The notes under the pieces were generated by a model. The model did no database searches and had not been told where the DNA came from. It worked only from the letters and a program-made list of their open reading frames with translations. Shown one piece after another: positions 35,688-46,413 of a stretch of 64,000 nucleotides of DNA. This DNA is from Dyella sp. OK004 (GTDB taxonomy: Bacteria; Pseudomonadota; Gammaproteobacteria; Xanthomonadales; Rhodanobacteraceae), in NCBI RefSeq assembly GCF_900114495.1, contig NZ_FOZI01000002.1, positions 930,001 through 994,000 of the forward strand, written 5' to 3'. Within the stretch, counting starts at the first letter, position 1. Each line of letters starts with the position of its first letter. The position numbers and the translations under genes are program-made.

Positions 35688-35718
35688 TTGCGTACAATGT
35701 ACCGTACATTGCACGCAA
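35688..35718. promoter_or_regulatory. Large palindromic operator between glyA and the hydrolase/TetR operon
   Basis: Two 15-base arms, TTGCGTACAATGTAC (35688-35702) and GTACATTGCACGCAA (35704-35718), are inverted around one base with a single mismatched pair. It is 26 bases before the hydrolase ATG and is the likely binding site of the TetR protein at 36847-37455. It could also influence glyA. Confidence 0.7.
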
Positions 35719-35743
35719 CCTGGCCGCGAAGGGGACATAGCTC

Positions 35744-36835
35744 ATGGGGATTCGTTTTCCACGCGCTGAAAAGCGCCTCGCCGCGCACTCGCGATGGCTC
35801 GCCGCGCTGCTGTGGCTGCTGCCGCTGGCGCTTTCAGCCCAATCCGCGACCGGCGTGGGCATGGTGTCCATCCGCATTCCCGATCCGGTGAGTGGCGGGC
35901 AAACCGATGGCTATGTGTTCTATCCGTCTTCGCAACCGGTCCACGGTGCCACTGCGATCGGGCCCTACGAAGTCGCCGCCGTACCGGATGCTCCGGCGCT
36001 CCCCGGCACCAGGCCGCTGGTGGTGATCTCCCATGGCAACGGCGGCAGCCGCCTCGGCCATCACGACCTCGCAACCTACCTGGCCAGCCACGGCTTCATC
36101 GTGGCAACGCTCAATCACCCCAAGGACGATTTCCAGGACACCAGCGGCGTGGGGCATGCCGAAGTACTCGCCGGCCGACCGCTGCAGGTCAAATCCACCA
36201 TCACCACCCTGCTCGCCGATCCGCACTGGAAGAACCTGATCGACCCGGAGCGTATCGGCGTCGCCGGTTTCTCGGCGGGCGGGTATACGAGCTTGATGCT
36301 GCTCGGCGCGCGCCCGAAGTTCGAACGCTTCATCGACTTTTGCGATCAGCATCCGGAGGTCAAGGACGTCTGCGGTACGCGCGCCAAACTGGAAGCCGAG
36401 ATGGCCAAACAAGGCCGGACCATCAGGGATTACCTCGCCGACGTGCAGAACGACATGGGCCACTGGGGCGACACCGCTGATCCGCGCGTGAAAGCCGCCT
36501 TCGTCATGGCGCCGCTCAGCCTGGTGTTCGATGAAGCAGGTCTCGCCCCGATACACGCACCGATGTTCCTGTACTACGGCCAGAACGATCACGTGCTGCC
36601 GCCAGCGGATAACGCGAAACACATCCGGCCTTTGCTCAAGAACCTGATGGCCGTGAAAGAAGTGCCGAAAGCGGACCACTGGGTTTTCATCGCACCTTGC
36701 TCAACGGCACTCGCGAAAGAAGCCCCCACTATCTGCACCGATCCGGCAGGCGTGGACCGCGCCAAAGTTCACGCGCAGATCAACGCCGATGCCCTGGCCT
36801 TCTTCCGCAAGACGCTCAAGCTGCCCGGCCACTAA
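35744..36835 (+). CDS. Exported alpha/beta-hydrolase, PAF-acetylhydrolase/dienelactone-hydrolase-like (363 aa)
   Basis: A signal peptide (LAALLWLLPLALSAQS) precedes a hydrolase fold: oxyanion region LVVISHGNGG, nucleophile Ser177 in VAGFSAGGYTS, acid Asp in YGQNDHVLPP, and His in KADHWVFI. Predicted periplasmic esterase/lipase; the substrate is unknown. Strong GGGGA ribosome site. It shares an operon with the TetR-type regulator 11 bases downstream and carries a large palindrome in its promoter. Confidence 0.88.
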   Translation: MGIRFPRAEKRLAAHSRWLAALLWLLPLALSAQSATGVGMVSIRIPDPVSGGQTDGYVFYPSSQPVHGATAIGPYEVAAVPDAPALPGTRPLVVISHGNGGSRLGHHDLATYLASHGFIVATLNHPKDDFQDTSGVGHAEVLAGRPLQVKSTITTLLADPHWKNLIDPERIGVAGFSAGGYTSLMLLGARPKFERFIDFCDQHPEVKDVCGTRAKLEAEMAKQGRTIRDYLADVQNDMGHWGDTADPRVKAAFVMAPLSLVFDEAGLAPIHAPMFLYYGQNDHVLPPADNAKHIRPLLKNLMAVKEVPKADHWVFIAPCSTALAKEAPTICTDPAGVDRAKVHAQINADALAFFRKTLKLPGH

Positions 36836-36846
36836 GGAAACCCCAC

Positions 36847-37455
36847 GTGCCCAAAGCCCTTCGCGAAGACGAAACCGAAGCTTTCCGCGCGCGCATCTGC
36901 GAAGCCGCCGCGCGCCTCTACGTGGAGGAAGGCCCGGCCGCGGTCACCATGCGCCGCATCGCCAGCGAACTGGGCTGCGGCACGATGACGCCGTACCGCT
37001 ACTTCGGTAACAAAGACGACATCATCACCGCCGTGCGTACACGTGGCCTGCATGAGTTTTCCGCCGCACTGGAACGGGCGCTCGCATCGCCGGGCGACGG
37101 CCGTGCACGTAGCCGCGCGGTGCGCGATGCCTATATCGCTTTCGCCCGCGCCAACACCGCCACCTACCGGCTGATGTTCGAATTCCCCGAACAGAACCGC
37201 GCCAACCCCGCGTATCGCGAGGCGCACGAACGGATGTGGCAGACCATCGCCGCGCATGTCGATGTGATGGTTGCCGAAGGCGTGGTCGAGGCCGAGGCGC
37301 CCATCCTCGGCCATCAGATCTGGGCCGCCCTGCACGGCGCCGTGATGCTGGAAATCGCGGGTCTGTTGCCGCCCGGTTACGACGCCGCCTCGCTGCATAC
37401 GCGCACCGCTGGCACTCTGTTCGATGCGGCGCGTCCGAAGCCCGATCGCGACTGA
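36847..37455 (+). CDS. TetR-family transcriptional regulator (202 aa)
   Basis: N-terminal helix-turn-helix [22 protein letters not shown] with the typical GNKDDI that follows, then a helical ligand domain of about 150 residues. The GTG at 36847 has AAGGA seven bases upstream and starts right before the DNA-binding domain. It follows the hydrolase gene by 11 bases and probably represses the operon through the 15-bp-arm palindrome at 35688-35718, with the hydrolase substrate or product as inducer (inference). Confidence 0.9.
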   Translation: MPKALREDETEAFRARICEAAARLYVEEGPAAVTMRRIASELGCGTMTPYRYFGNKDDIITAVRTRGLHEFSAALERALASPGDGRARSRAVRDAYIAFARANTATYRLMFEFPEQNRANPAYREAHERMWQTIAAHVDVMVAEGVVEAEAPILGHQIWAALHGAVMLEIAGLLPPGYDAASLHTRTAGTLFDAARPKPDRD

Positions 37456-37519
37456 GGCAGTTGGCTTCCGCCATGCCGGAAGCGCACCATGCGCATTCCC
37501 TTTCGGTGGAGCGCTTCCC

Positions 37520-38515
37520 ATGAAGTTCCGCACCCTCGGCAGGCACAACCTGCATGTCTCCGCGCTCGGCCTTGGCTGCATGGGCATGTCCGACATGTAT
37601 GGCGCCACCGACCGCAGCGAAAGCATCGCTACGATCCACGCCGCACTCGACGCTGGCATCAACCTGCTCGATACCGGCGACTTCTACGGTATGGGCCATA
37701 ACGAAATGCTGTTGGGTGAAGCGCTGGCTGGGCGCTCACGCGACAGCTATCTGCTCAGCGTGAAATTCGGCGCGCAACGCGGCCCCGGCGGCGAATGGCT
37801 CGGCTACGACGCCCGCCCCGCCGCCGTCAAAGCCGCCCTCGCCTACTCCCTCAAGCGCCTGCGCACCGACTACGTCGACATCTACCGCCCCGCGCGACTC
37901 GACCCCAACGTGCCCATCGAAGACACCGTCGGTGCCATCGCCGACCTGGTCAAAGCCGGCTACGTGCGCCACCTCGGCCTGTCTGAAATGGGCGTCGACA
38001 CCATCCGCCGCGCCTCCAGCGTGCTACCCGTCGTCGACCTGCAGATCGAATACTCGCTGATCTCGCGCAGCATCGAACAAGCCATCCTTCCCGCCTGCCG
38101 CGAACTCGGCACCGGCATCACCGCCTACGGCGTCCTCTCACGCGGCCTCATCAGCGGTCACTGGTCAAAAGACCGCAGCACCGATGCCCGCGATTTCCGC
38201 ACCCACAGCCCCCGCTTCCAGGGCAACAACCTCAATCACAACCTGGCCTTGGTCGATCTCCTGCGCGAACTGGCCGAGGCGCGTGGTGTCAGCGTGGCGC
38301 AGCTGGCCATCGCCTGGGTGTTGGCGCGTGGAGAAGACATCGTGCCCCTGGTCGGTGCACGCACACGCTCACGCCTGACTGAAGCCCTGGGCGCACTCGA
38401 CATCACCCTCGGTATGGAAGATCTCGCCACCATTGAACGCGCCATCCCATCCGGCGCGGCAGCCGGCGATCGCTATAGCGCACAGGGCATGGCATCGCTG
38501 GACAGCGAGCGCTAA
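37520..38515 (+). CDS. Aldo/keto reductase with non-canonical catalytic position (331 aa)
   Basis: TIM-barrel reductase with Asp51 and Tyr56 (DTGDFYG) and Lys82 (SVKFG). At the fourth tetrad position, where the reductase at 18089 has CHRPD, this one has PARLD, so the catalytic His is Ala125. PxRxD in this place occurs in a subgroup of aldo/keto reductases, so it is not necessarily inactive. GGTGGAG lies before the ATG at 37520. It follows the TetR gene by 64 bases and may be in the same regulon. Confidence 0.87.
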   Translation: MKFRTLGRHNLHVSALGLGCMGMSDMYGATDRSESIATIHAALDAGINLLDTGDFYGMGHNEMLLGEALAGRSRDSYLLSVKFGAQRGPGGEWLGYDARPAAVKAALAYSLKRLRTDYVDIYRPARLDPNVPIEDTVGAIADLVKAGYVRHLGLSEMGVDTIRRASSVLPVVDLQIEYSLISRSIEQAILPACRELGTGITAYGVLSRGLISGHWSKDRSTDARDFRTHSPRFQGNNLNHNLALVDLLRELAEARGVSVAQLAIAWVLARGEDIVPLVGARTRSRLTEALGALDITLGMEDLATIERAIPSGAAAGDRYSAQGMASLDSER

Positions 38516-38527
38516 AGGCAGATGGCA

Positions 38528-39412
38528 TCAGCCACCTGTGCCGCCTCGCCGCCTCGCCACTGCCGACACCATCACATAGCTGATGATCATCAGCAGCAAC
38601 CACGCCCCCAGCTTGCCCACCGGCACCATGCTCCAGCCGTGCCGCTGCGCGGGATAGCGCCAGGCGGAGGTGAACGTACCGATGTTCTCCGCCAGCCAGA
38701 TGAAACCCGCCACCAGCACGAAGCCGAGCAACAACGGCATCCGGCGATACGTGTCGCGCACCCGGAAGAAGATCCAGGTCCGGCCGAACAGGACCACCAC
38801 CGCGGCAAACAGCAAAAAGCGGGCATCCGGCAGGTAGTGGTGTGCAAAGAAATTGAGATAGATCGCCAGCGCCAGCCACACCGTCGCGCCGAACGACGGG
38901 TGGCGTACGAAGCGGAACCCGAACAGGCGCCAAGCCCTCGCGATGTAACTACCGACCGAAGCGTACATAAAGCCGGTGAACAACGGCACGCCGCCGACGC
39001 GCAGCACCGACGCCTCGGGATACGTCCATGAACCCACCGCTGTCTTGAACACCTCCATCGCTGTGCCAACCAGATGGAACAACAGGATGAGCCAGGCCTC
39101 CTCACAGCTCTCCAACCGGAGCGCCAGCAGCACCACCTGGATCCCCAACGCGGCCAGCGTCAGAAAGTCGTAGCGGGCCAGCCACGCATCCCCCGGGTAG
39201 AAAGCCCAGGTCACAACCAGCAGGGCCACCATGCAGCCGCCGAAAAGGCAGGCGGAAGCTTGCTTCACCCCGAAGCAGACAAATTCGTGAAGCGCCACGG
39301 CCCAACGGCCGCGCCGCGCCGCCAGCCCCGCCGCCCGTGCGTCCAGCCGCGCCACTCCGCGTATCAATGGCCCATCCGTCCCCAGTCGCTCCATGCCACG
39401 CGCTCCGTCCAT
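38528..39412 (-). CDS. DUF817 family membrane protein (about 294 aa)
   Basis: A multi-spanning membrane protein, with about eight hydrophobic segments, containing the DUF817 hallmark FHLVGTAMEVFKTAVGSWTYPE-like core (positions about 130-150) and RFVRHPSFGATVW. Function unknown; it may bind or transport a small molecule. The start is uncertain: ATG at 39410-39412 (chosen), 39428-39430 or a TTG at 39509-39511, none with a good ribosome site. It faces the aldo/keto reductase gene tail-to-tail. Confidence 0.78.
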   Translation of the reverse strand: MDGARGMERLGTDGPLIRGVARLDARAAGLAARRGRWAVALHEFVCFGVKQASACLFGGCMVALLVVTWAFYPGDAWLARYDFLTLAALGIQVVLLALRLESCEEAWLILLFHLVGTAMEVFKTAVGSWTYPEASVLRVGGVPLFTGFMYASVGSYIARAWRLFGFRFVRHPSFGATVWLALAIYLNFFAHHYLPDARFLLFAAVVVLFGRTWIFFRVRDTYRRMPLLLGFVLVAGFIWLAENIGTFTSAWRYPAQRHGWSMVPVGKLGAWLLLMIISYVMVSAVARRRGGTGG

Positions 39413-39630
39413 CACAGGAACCGCAAGCATGGGGGGCGGGCATGGCGCACCAGCAACGGAATAGGGCGACAAGAGGGCGGCAGCCGAAAAAAACCGGGCA
39501 CGACGCCGCAAGATAGTCCCGGCCTGTCACCGAGACGATCCGCCAACCCGCTATAATGCGCGGTTTGATACCCACGCCCAGCGCATTGCCCGCCTTCCGG
39601 GCCAGCGCCGCGCACGCCTCCGGAGGCTCC

Positions 39631-41298
<1,668 letters not shown>

Positions 41299-41312
41299 CA
41301 CCATTGAGACAA

Positions 41313-41340
41313 CGTCATTCCGGCGCAAGCCGGAATGACG
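41313..41340. repeat. 28-bp perfect palindrome with GCAA loop between ettA and pyrF
   Basis: CGTCATTCCGGC-GCAA-GCCGGAATGACG is a 12-bp perfect stem with a GNRA tetraloop and no T-tract. A related half is at about 890-914. Likely a REP-type element that stabilises the upstream mRNA end. Confidence 0.65.
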
Positions 41341-41365
41341 AACGCAAAGATCACCGGAGACCACG

Positions 41366-42178
41366 ATGCACTTCATGCAATCACTGCAACAGGCATGGAT
41401 CCGCAACAACTCACTGGTCTGCGTCGGTCTCGATCCAGAACCCGCGAAATTCCCGGCGCACCTGCAAGGGCGCCCGGACGCTGTTTTCGAATTTTGCAGC
41501 GCCATCGTCGACGCCACTGCCGACCTGGTCTGTACCTACAAGCCGCAGATCGCGCACTTCGCCGCGCTGCGTGCGGAAGATGCGCTCGAGCGCCTGATCA
41601 CGCATATCCACACCAAGCATCCGAACGTGCCGGTGATCCTCGACGCGAAACGCGGCGATATCGGCAGTACGGCGCAGCATTACATCACGGAAGCCTTCGA
41701 TCGTTTCGGCGCCGATGCGGTGACGCTCAATCCGTACCTCGGCCGCGACTCCGTGCAGCCATTCCTTGATCGCGCCGACAAAGGCGTGATCCTGCTTTGC
41801 CATACCTCCAACCCCGGCGCCGCTGACCTGCAGGATCTGGACGTCGGCGGCAAACCGCTCTACCAGCACGTTGCGCAGATCGTCGCGCGCGACTGGAACA
41901 CCCACGGCAACTGCGCCCTGGTCACCGGCGCCACCTGGCCGGAGCAGCTGGCCGAAGTGCGCGCGCTGGTTGGCGATGTGCCGCTGCTGGTGCCAGGCAT
42001 CGGCGCCCAGGGCGGCGACGTGGGAGCCGTGGTACGCAACGGCCGCACGGCCAGCGGCACTGGCCTGATGATCAGCTCCTCGCGCGCCATTCTGTACGCG
42101 GGCAACGGCGAAGACTTCGCCCAGGCCGCGCGCAAGGCCACGCTGGAACTGCGCGACACCATCAACCGCTATCGCTGA
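41366..42178 (+). CDS. pyrF: Orotidine 5'-phosphate decarboxylase, type 2 (270 aa)
   Basis: Forms UMP from OMP, the last step of pyrimidine synthesis. The catalytic network is [10 protein letters not shown] (Asp93, Lys95, Asp98). The 270-residue length and [15 protein letters not shown] at the N-terminus place it in the longer type 2 family. GGAGA precedes the ATG. Single gene after ettA, from which it is separated by a 28-bp palindrome. Confidence 0.95.
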   Translation: MHFMQSLQQAWIRNNSLVCVGLDPEPAKFPAHLQGRPDAVFEFCSAIVDATADLVCTYKPQIAHFAALRAEDALERLITHIHTKHPNVPVILDAKRGDIGSTAQHYITEAFDRFGADAVTLNPYLGRDSVQPFLDRADKGVILLCHTSNPGAADLQDLDVGGKPLYQHVAQIVARDWNTHGNCALVTGATWPEQLAEVRALVGDVPLLVPGIGAQGGDVGAVVRNGRTASGTGLMISSSRAILYAGNGEDFAQAARKATLELRDTINRYR

Positions 42179-42241
42179 GCGGTACTTTCCGGGCAGCCAC
42201 ACACGCGGCATAGTCGTGGCTCGCATCCGGATGGTGTGCTC

Positions 42242-43210
42242 ATGCAAGAAGCCGACGAAAGCCGCATCGATCTTCGCCGCCGGCGCCTGTTGCAGACAGC
42301 GGGCTTTTCATTGGGCGCCATTGCCTGCGGCGTCCTGCCGACAACGCTGCGCGCCGCCCCGGCTTCCCGCTCGCGCCTGATCCTGCTCGGCACCGCCGGT
42401 GGGCCGACACCGAAACCCGATCGTTCCGCACCTGCGCAGGCTATTGTGATCGATGGCGTGATCTACGTGATCGATTGCGGCAATGGCGTCGCGCGCCAGA
42501 TGGTAAAGGCCGGACTGGACCTCGGCGCAATCCGCCAGGTCTTCATCACCCATCAGCATTCCGACCACAACGCCGACTACGGCAATCTGTTGTGGCTGGC
42601 CTGGGCCGCGAAGCTGCATACGCGTGTGGATACGTGGGGGCCGCCGCCGCTGAGCGAGATGACGCGTCAGTTCCTGGCGATGAACGACTACGACATCCGC
42701 ACTCGCATCTCCGATGAAGGTCGACCGCCGCTCGCGCCATTGATCGTGCCGCACGACATCACACAAGGCGGTGTGGTGATGCAGGACGAGCGGGTCAAGG
42801 TGACGGCCGCGCTGGTCGAACACCCGCCCGTCACACCGGCCTTCGCCTATCGCTTCGACTGCCCGGACCGCTCTATCGTGATCTCCGGCGATACACGCCC
42901 TTCAGAACACCTGATCAAGCTCGCTCATGGTGCCGATGTGCTGGTGCATGAAGTGATGTATCTGCCCGCGCTGGAGAAGCTGATCGCCACCGAGCCGAAT
43001 GCCGCCCGCCTGCGCGAACACCTGCTGGCCAGTCACACCACGACCGAACAGGTGGGCCGCATCGCGACCGAAGCCGGTGTGAAAACCCTCGTGCTCTCGC
43101 ATTTCGTGCCGGGCGGTTATCCGCCCATAACGGACGAGGTATGGCGCGATGCCGTTGCCCCGCATTTCAAGGGACGCCTGATCGTGGGCCACGACTTGCT
43201 GGAAATCTGA
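42242..43210 (+). CDS. Tat-type exported metallo-beta-lactamase-fold hydrolase (322 aa)
   Basis: N-terminus RIDLRRRRLLQTAGF is a twin-arginine-like signal followed by a hydrophobic stretch to about 40. The metal motif HxHxDH is THQHSDHNAD (His104, His106, Asp108, His109), with later ligands VISGDTRPSEH, HEVMY and HFVPG, as in the RNase Z/arylsulfatase-like subgroup. Export through Tat with bound metal would suit a periplasmic zinc enzyme. A GTG two codons earlier is an alternative start. Stand-alone gene. Confidence 0.85.
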   Translation: MQEADESRIDLRRRRLLQTAGFSLGAIACGVLPTTLRAAPASRSRLILLGTAGGPTPKPDRSAPAQAIVIDGVIYVIDCGNGVARQMVKAGLDLGAIRQVFITHQHSDHNADYGNLLWLAWAAKLHTRVDTWGPPPLSEMTRQFLAMNDYDIRTRISDEGRPPLAPLIVPHDITQGGVVMQDERVKVTAALVEHPPVTPAFAYRFDCPDRSIVISGDTRPSEHLIKLAHGADVLVHEVMYLPALEKLIATEPNAARLREHLLASHTTTEQVGRIATEAGVKTLVLSHFVPGGYPPITDEVWRDAVAPHFKGRLIVGHDLLEI

Positions 43211-43225
43211 CGCCCCTATCGCACC

Positions 43226-44404
43226 TCAATCCATCAATACCCCGATGGGGGCTGCCTCACTTCTTCCCGACACCGCCCAACGCGCGCGCAGCCATCGCTC
43301 GCACGGCACAGACACAAAGCGCTCTACCGCCACGCCGAGCAGCCAGCACAATGGCACCGCCGGCAAGTACCACAGCCAGCCCATGCGCATATCGCCGCCA
43401 AGCGCGTGAAACAACCGCACCACCGCGTACACCACGAACATATGGGTGAGGTAGATCTCGTAACTCAGCCGTCCCCAGCGGCGTAGCCAGCCGAAGCCCG
43501 GCAAGGGATGCGATATCCCCTCGCGCACCCGCAACTGGCAGGCGATCAACACACAGACGGCTGAAAAAGTGAGCAGCAACATCACACCGTCCTGTAAAAG
43601 CGGCCAGAACCAGGGCATGCCGATAAAAATCCCCACCAGTCCACATGTTCCCACCCATTGCAGGACATGCACGGCCCAGCGCGGCGCACGCCAATGCGCG
43701 ACCAGCACCGCGCCGAGCACGCCCATGGCGATGGCCGCCATGCCGGGCAGATAGGCCTTCTCCTTCCAGATCTCATTGCCCTCGATCGCGGCCAGTGTCC
43801 ACGGCAGGCTCATGGCAAAAAGCAGCAGCACCGGCATCAGCAGCCAGCTACGCCGCAGCAGCAGGCATGCCAGCGGAAAACCGAGATAGAACATCTCTTC
43901 GATCGATAGCGACCACAACACGTCCCAGTTGCCTGGCAGATAACCTGTCTGCCCTTCGTACCAGTTCAAGTGCAAGCCCAGCGCAGCAAGGATGGCGCGT
44001 GGCAGCGACTGCCCTTCGCCTTTGATGGTGTAGTCCTGCACGCCCAACAGATGAAGCACGCTCAGCACACCAATCAGTGCCAGCAGGCACGGCACGATGC
44101 GCGCGAAGCGACGCGCATAGAACGCTTTCATGTCGATCTGATCCAGACTGCCCCACCGTCGCAGGGCGTTACCCGCGATCAGGAAGCCTGAAATTACGAA
44201 GAACACGAACACTGCTTCGTAACCGTTGAAGTTGAGTGCACTCAACAAACGCGTCGGAAACACATCGGCCAACGCCGTTTTCTTCAGCGGTATGCGCAGG
44301 CCGAGGTGATGCAGCACCACCAGCAGAATGGCGATGCCGCGCAGCAGATCGATGCCGGGATTGCGCCCAGCGGGTTCAGGCCGCAAAAGCTTTGACGATG
44401 GCAT
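43226..44404 (-). CDS. Acyltransferase 3 (OafA-type) membrane enzyme (392 aa)
   Basis: Polytopic O-acyltransferase with the family landmarks: GIDLLRGIAILLVVLHHLG (His for catalysis), FVFFVISGFLIAG, FYARRFARIVPCLL, and SLSIEEMFYLGFPL. It moves acetyl or other acyl groups onto extracytoplasmic sugars or lipids. Its 5' end overlaps the 3' end of the threonine-aldolase-like gene by 29 bases in another frame, so it is translated in the same transcript. The acceptor (LPS, exopolysaccharide or peptidoglycan) is not known. Confidence 0.9.
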   Translation of the reverse strand: MPSSKLLRPEPAGRNPGIDLLRGIAILLVVLHHLGLRIPLKKTALADVFPTRLLSALNFNGYEAVFVFFVISGFLIAGNALRRWGSLDQIDMKAFYARRFARIVPCLLALIGVLSVLHLLGVQDYTIKGEGQSLPRAILAALGLHLNWYEGQTGYLPGNWDVLWSLSIEEMFYLGFPLACLLLRRSWLLMPVLLLFAMSLPWTLAAIEGNEIWKEKAYLPGMAAIAMGVLGAVLVAHWRAPRWAVHVLQWVGTCGLVGIFIGMPWFWPLLQDGVMLLLTFSAVCVLIACQLRVREGISHPLPGFGWLRRWGRLSYEIYLTHMFVVYAVVRLFHALGGDMRMGWLWYLPAVPLCWLLGVAVERFVSVPCERWLRARWAVSGRSEAAPIGVLMD

Positions 44405-45536
44405 CGGGCGATTTGCGCAGCAGGGTTTCGTTGAAGGTCAGCGCCACGCGCCCCTCGTGTAGATCGCCAATCATGACGTCCGCCTTGCGCAGGCGCTCCG
44501 CCAGACCTTGCCGGCGCCCTTCGGCCACCTGCAGGAAATGGATGTTGGTGCCCTGCTCCACCCGCTGCACTGTATAGCCGTCCAGAGTCGCCAGTCCGGC
44601 CAGCACGCGGTCGCCCGCTGCGCGCACCTTGGCGAAGCGCTGCTCGAAACCGTCGAGACTATCCATCGCGAGCAATGCGGACTGCCAGCCGTGGAAGATG
44701 GTGCCGCCAAAGATATGCCGCGTATCGCGCGCCTTGGCCATGGTCGCTTTGTTGCCCGCCAGGATCGCACCGAACGGCGCATCCAGATACTTGTAGAGCG
44801 ACACATAGACCGTATCGAACGGCGCCGCGTACTTCGCCGCGCTGAAGCCATCGGCGCCACTGTTGAGCAACAGGCGCGCGCCGTCCAGATGCATGCCGAT
44901 GCCTTTGACACGCGCGCGCTCGGCGATCGCCTGCACCGTCTCGAACGGCACCATCGCGCCGTCGGCGCGGCGCACCGGACTCTCCAGTGAAATCGCGCCG
45001 ATCGGCAGTGGATAGGCCGCTTTCTCGGAAACCGTGATCGCTGCGTCCACTTCGGCCAGCGTCGGCGCGGCGCGGCCCGGCGCCAGCGGCACCAGATTGA
45101 TCGCACTCAGCGTGGTGACCGCATCGCTCTCGTCGCAGTACACATGGCTTTCCTGTTGCACCAGCGCACGCCGCTTCTCCCCACACAGCAAACGCAGCGC
45201 CACCTGGTTGGCCAGGGTACCGGTGGACAGGAAGGCGGCGTCCTCCTTGCCTAGCAACTTCGCGAAACGCTGCTCAAGCTCTTCCACCGCCCCGCCGCGA
45301 AGATAGAAATCGCTGGCCTTGTCGCGCTTCTGCAAAATCGTATCCAGCCGCGCCAGCACATCGCGCCCGTAATGGGGCACGTTGTCGCCCTGCAGGATCA
45401 CGGCCCGGTTAATGCTCTGCGGGTCTTGCGGACTCTTGGGCGAACCGGCCGCGAATGCCGCCGGCATCGCGCCAGACCACAGCGCGGTAGCCGCGCCCAC
45501 ACTCAACGATGACCGGAGAAAATCGCGACGATCCAT
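44376..45536 (-). CDS. Exported threonine-aldolase/beta-eliminating-lyase-like PLP enzyme (386 aa)
   Basis: The core is a fold-type I PLP enzyme of the low-specificity L-threonine aldolase family: FLSTGTLANQVALRLL, HLDGARLLLNS, and PLP lysine Lys249 in SLYKYLDAPFG. Remarkably the protein begins MDRRDFLRSSLSVG followed by a hydrophobic run ending AFAAGSP, a textbook twin-arginine signal peptide, so the mature enzyme would be exported folded with its cofactor. The region VQQESHVYCDES is the usual active-site lid. Its product or substrate is unknown. The acyltransferase gene overlaps its 3' end. Confidence 0.88.
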   Translation of the reverse strand: MDRRDFLRSSLSVGAATALWSGAMPAAFAAGSPKSPQDPQSINRAVILQGDNVPHYGRDVLARLDTILQKRDKASDFYLRGGAVEELEQRFAKLLGKEDAAFLSTGTLANQVALRLLCGEKRRALVQQESHVYCDESDAVTTLSAINLVPLAPGRAAPTLAEVDAAITVSEKAAYPLPIGAISLESPVRRADGAMVPFETVQAIAERARVKGIGMHLDGARLLLNSGADGFSAAKYAAPFDTVYVSLYKYLDAPFGAILAGNKATMAKARDTRHIFGGTIFHGWQSALLAMDSLDGFEQRFAKVRAAGDRVLAGLATLDGYTVQRVEQGTNIHFLQVAEGRRQGLAERLRKADVMIGDLHEGRVALTFNETLLRKSPDAIVKAFAA

Positions 45537-45633
45537 TAGTGCCTCCGCTGGATGGGCTTGCGTGTCCGGCTTCGACGCCGGGCTCCGGAGCGGAACCCTA
45601 GCACTCAGCGACGCGCCGCCTATCGGCCGGAGG

Positions 45634-46413
45634 TCATGGGGCCGCTGGCAAATCCATGATCATCTGCCGCGCCAGTCCTTCGTAGTTGTAGTCGAAGTGA
45701 TGATCGCCCGGCTTCTGGTACACCTTTATCCAGGCCGGCAGACCCTGCTCGGCGCAGATGGTGTCGTCTTCGTCATCCTTGCCGTAGTAGCACACCACTG
45801 GCGGCTTGCCCTGCAGGGCGAGTAGCGGCGGATGGGCGTCGTAGTGCTTCACCGGATTGAGCCACTGGAAGAAGTCCTGCGTGTAGGTCTTCCACCAGCC
45901 CTCCCGCATATAGCCTTCCATTTCAATCTCGAAGTTGACGTCCTTGCTCGGCGACAACAGCACCACCTGCGCTACGCGCGCACGGTTTTCCGGTGAGAGC
46001 CGATCGACGACGGACGGCACTACATCGGCGCCGAAGGAGAAGCCGATCAGCCACACACGCTTCTTGCCAAGCTGCGCACCGTACTTGGTGATTATCGCGT
46101 CAAGTTCAGCGGCGGAAGCTTCCGGTGAGCGCTCGCGCCAGTAGTACTGCAGCAAGCTGACGCCCAGCACGGGAATGCCATGATCGGCCAGGATGGCGCC
46201 GAGCTGCTTGTCGAGATCGCGCCAACCGCCGTCACCGGAATAGAAAATCGCGACCACATCGTCACGACCAGCCAGCGGTTTCACGCCCGCCTTGGCCGGC
46301 AGCACGATCAATGATTCTTCCATCGTCGCGTGATGCCACGGCCGCCATACGAACAGGCCTACCACAGCGGCAATCAGGATCAGCACAGCAAGGATCTTTA
46401 CGATTCGCTTCAT
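45634..46413 (-). CDS. virJ: VirJ/AcvB family serine hydrolase (259 aa)
   Basis: An N-terminal membrane anchor or signal (VKILAVLILIAAVVGLFVW) is followed by an alpha/beta hydrolase with FYSGDGGWRDLD, nucleophile Ser126 in WLIGFSFGAD, and Asp/His partners near YYGKDDEDD and PGDHHFDYNYEG. It corresponds to AcvB/VirJ. In Agrobacterium, AcvB is reported to hydrolyse lysyl-phosphatidylglycerol and is needed for virulence (recalled literature). The start at 46411-46413 overlaps the mprF stop by four bases. The mprF-virJ order reproduces the lpiA-acvB/atvA operon. Confidence 0.9.
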   Translation of the reverse strand: MKRIVKILAVLILIAAVVGLFVWRPWHHATMEESLIVLPAKAGVKPLAGRDDVVAIFYSGDGGWRDLDKQLGAILADHGIPVLGVSLLQYYWRERSPEASAAELDAIITKYGAQLGKKRVWLIGFSFGADVVPSVVDRLSPENRARVAQVVLLSPSKDVNFEIEMEGYMREGWWKTYTQDFFQWLNPVKHYDAHPPLLALQGKPPVVCYYGKDDEDDTICAEQGLPAWIKVYQKPGDHHFDYNYEGLARQMIMDLPAAP

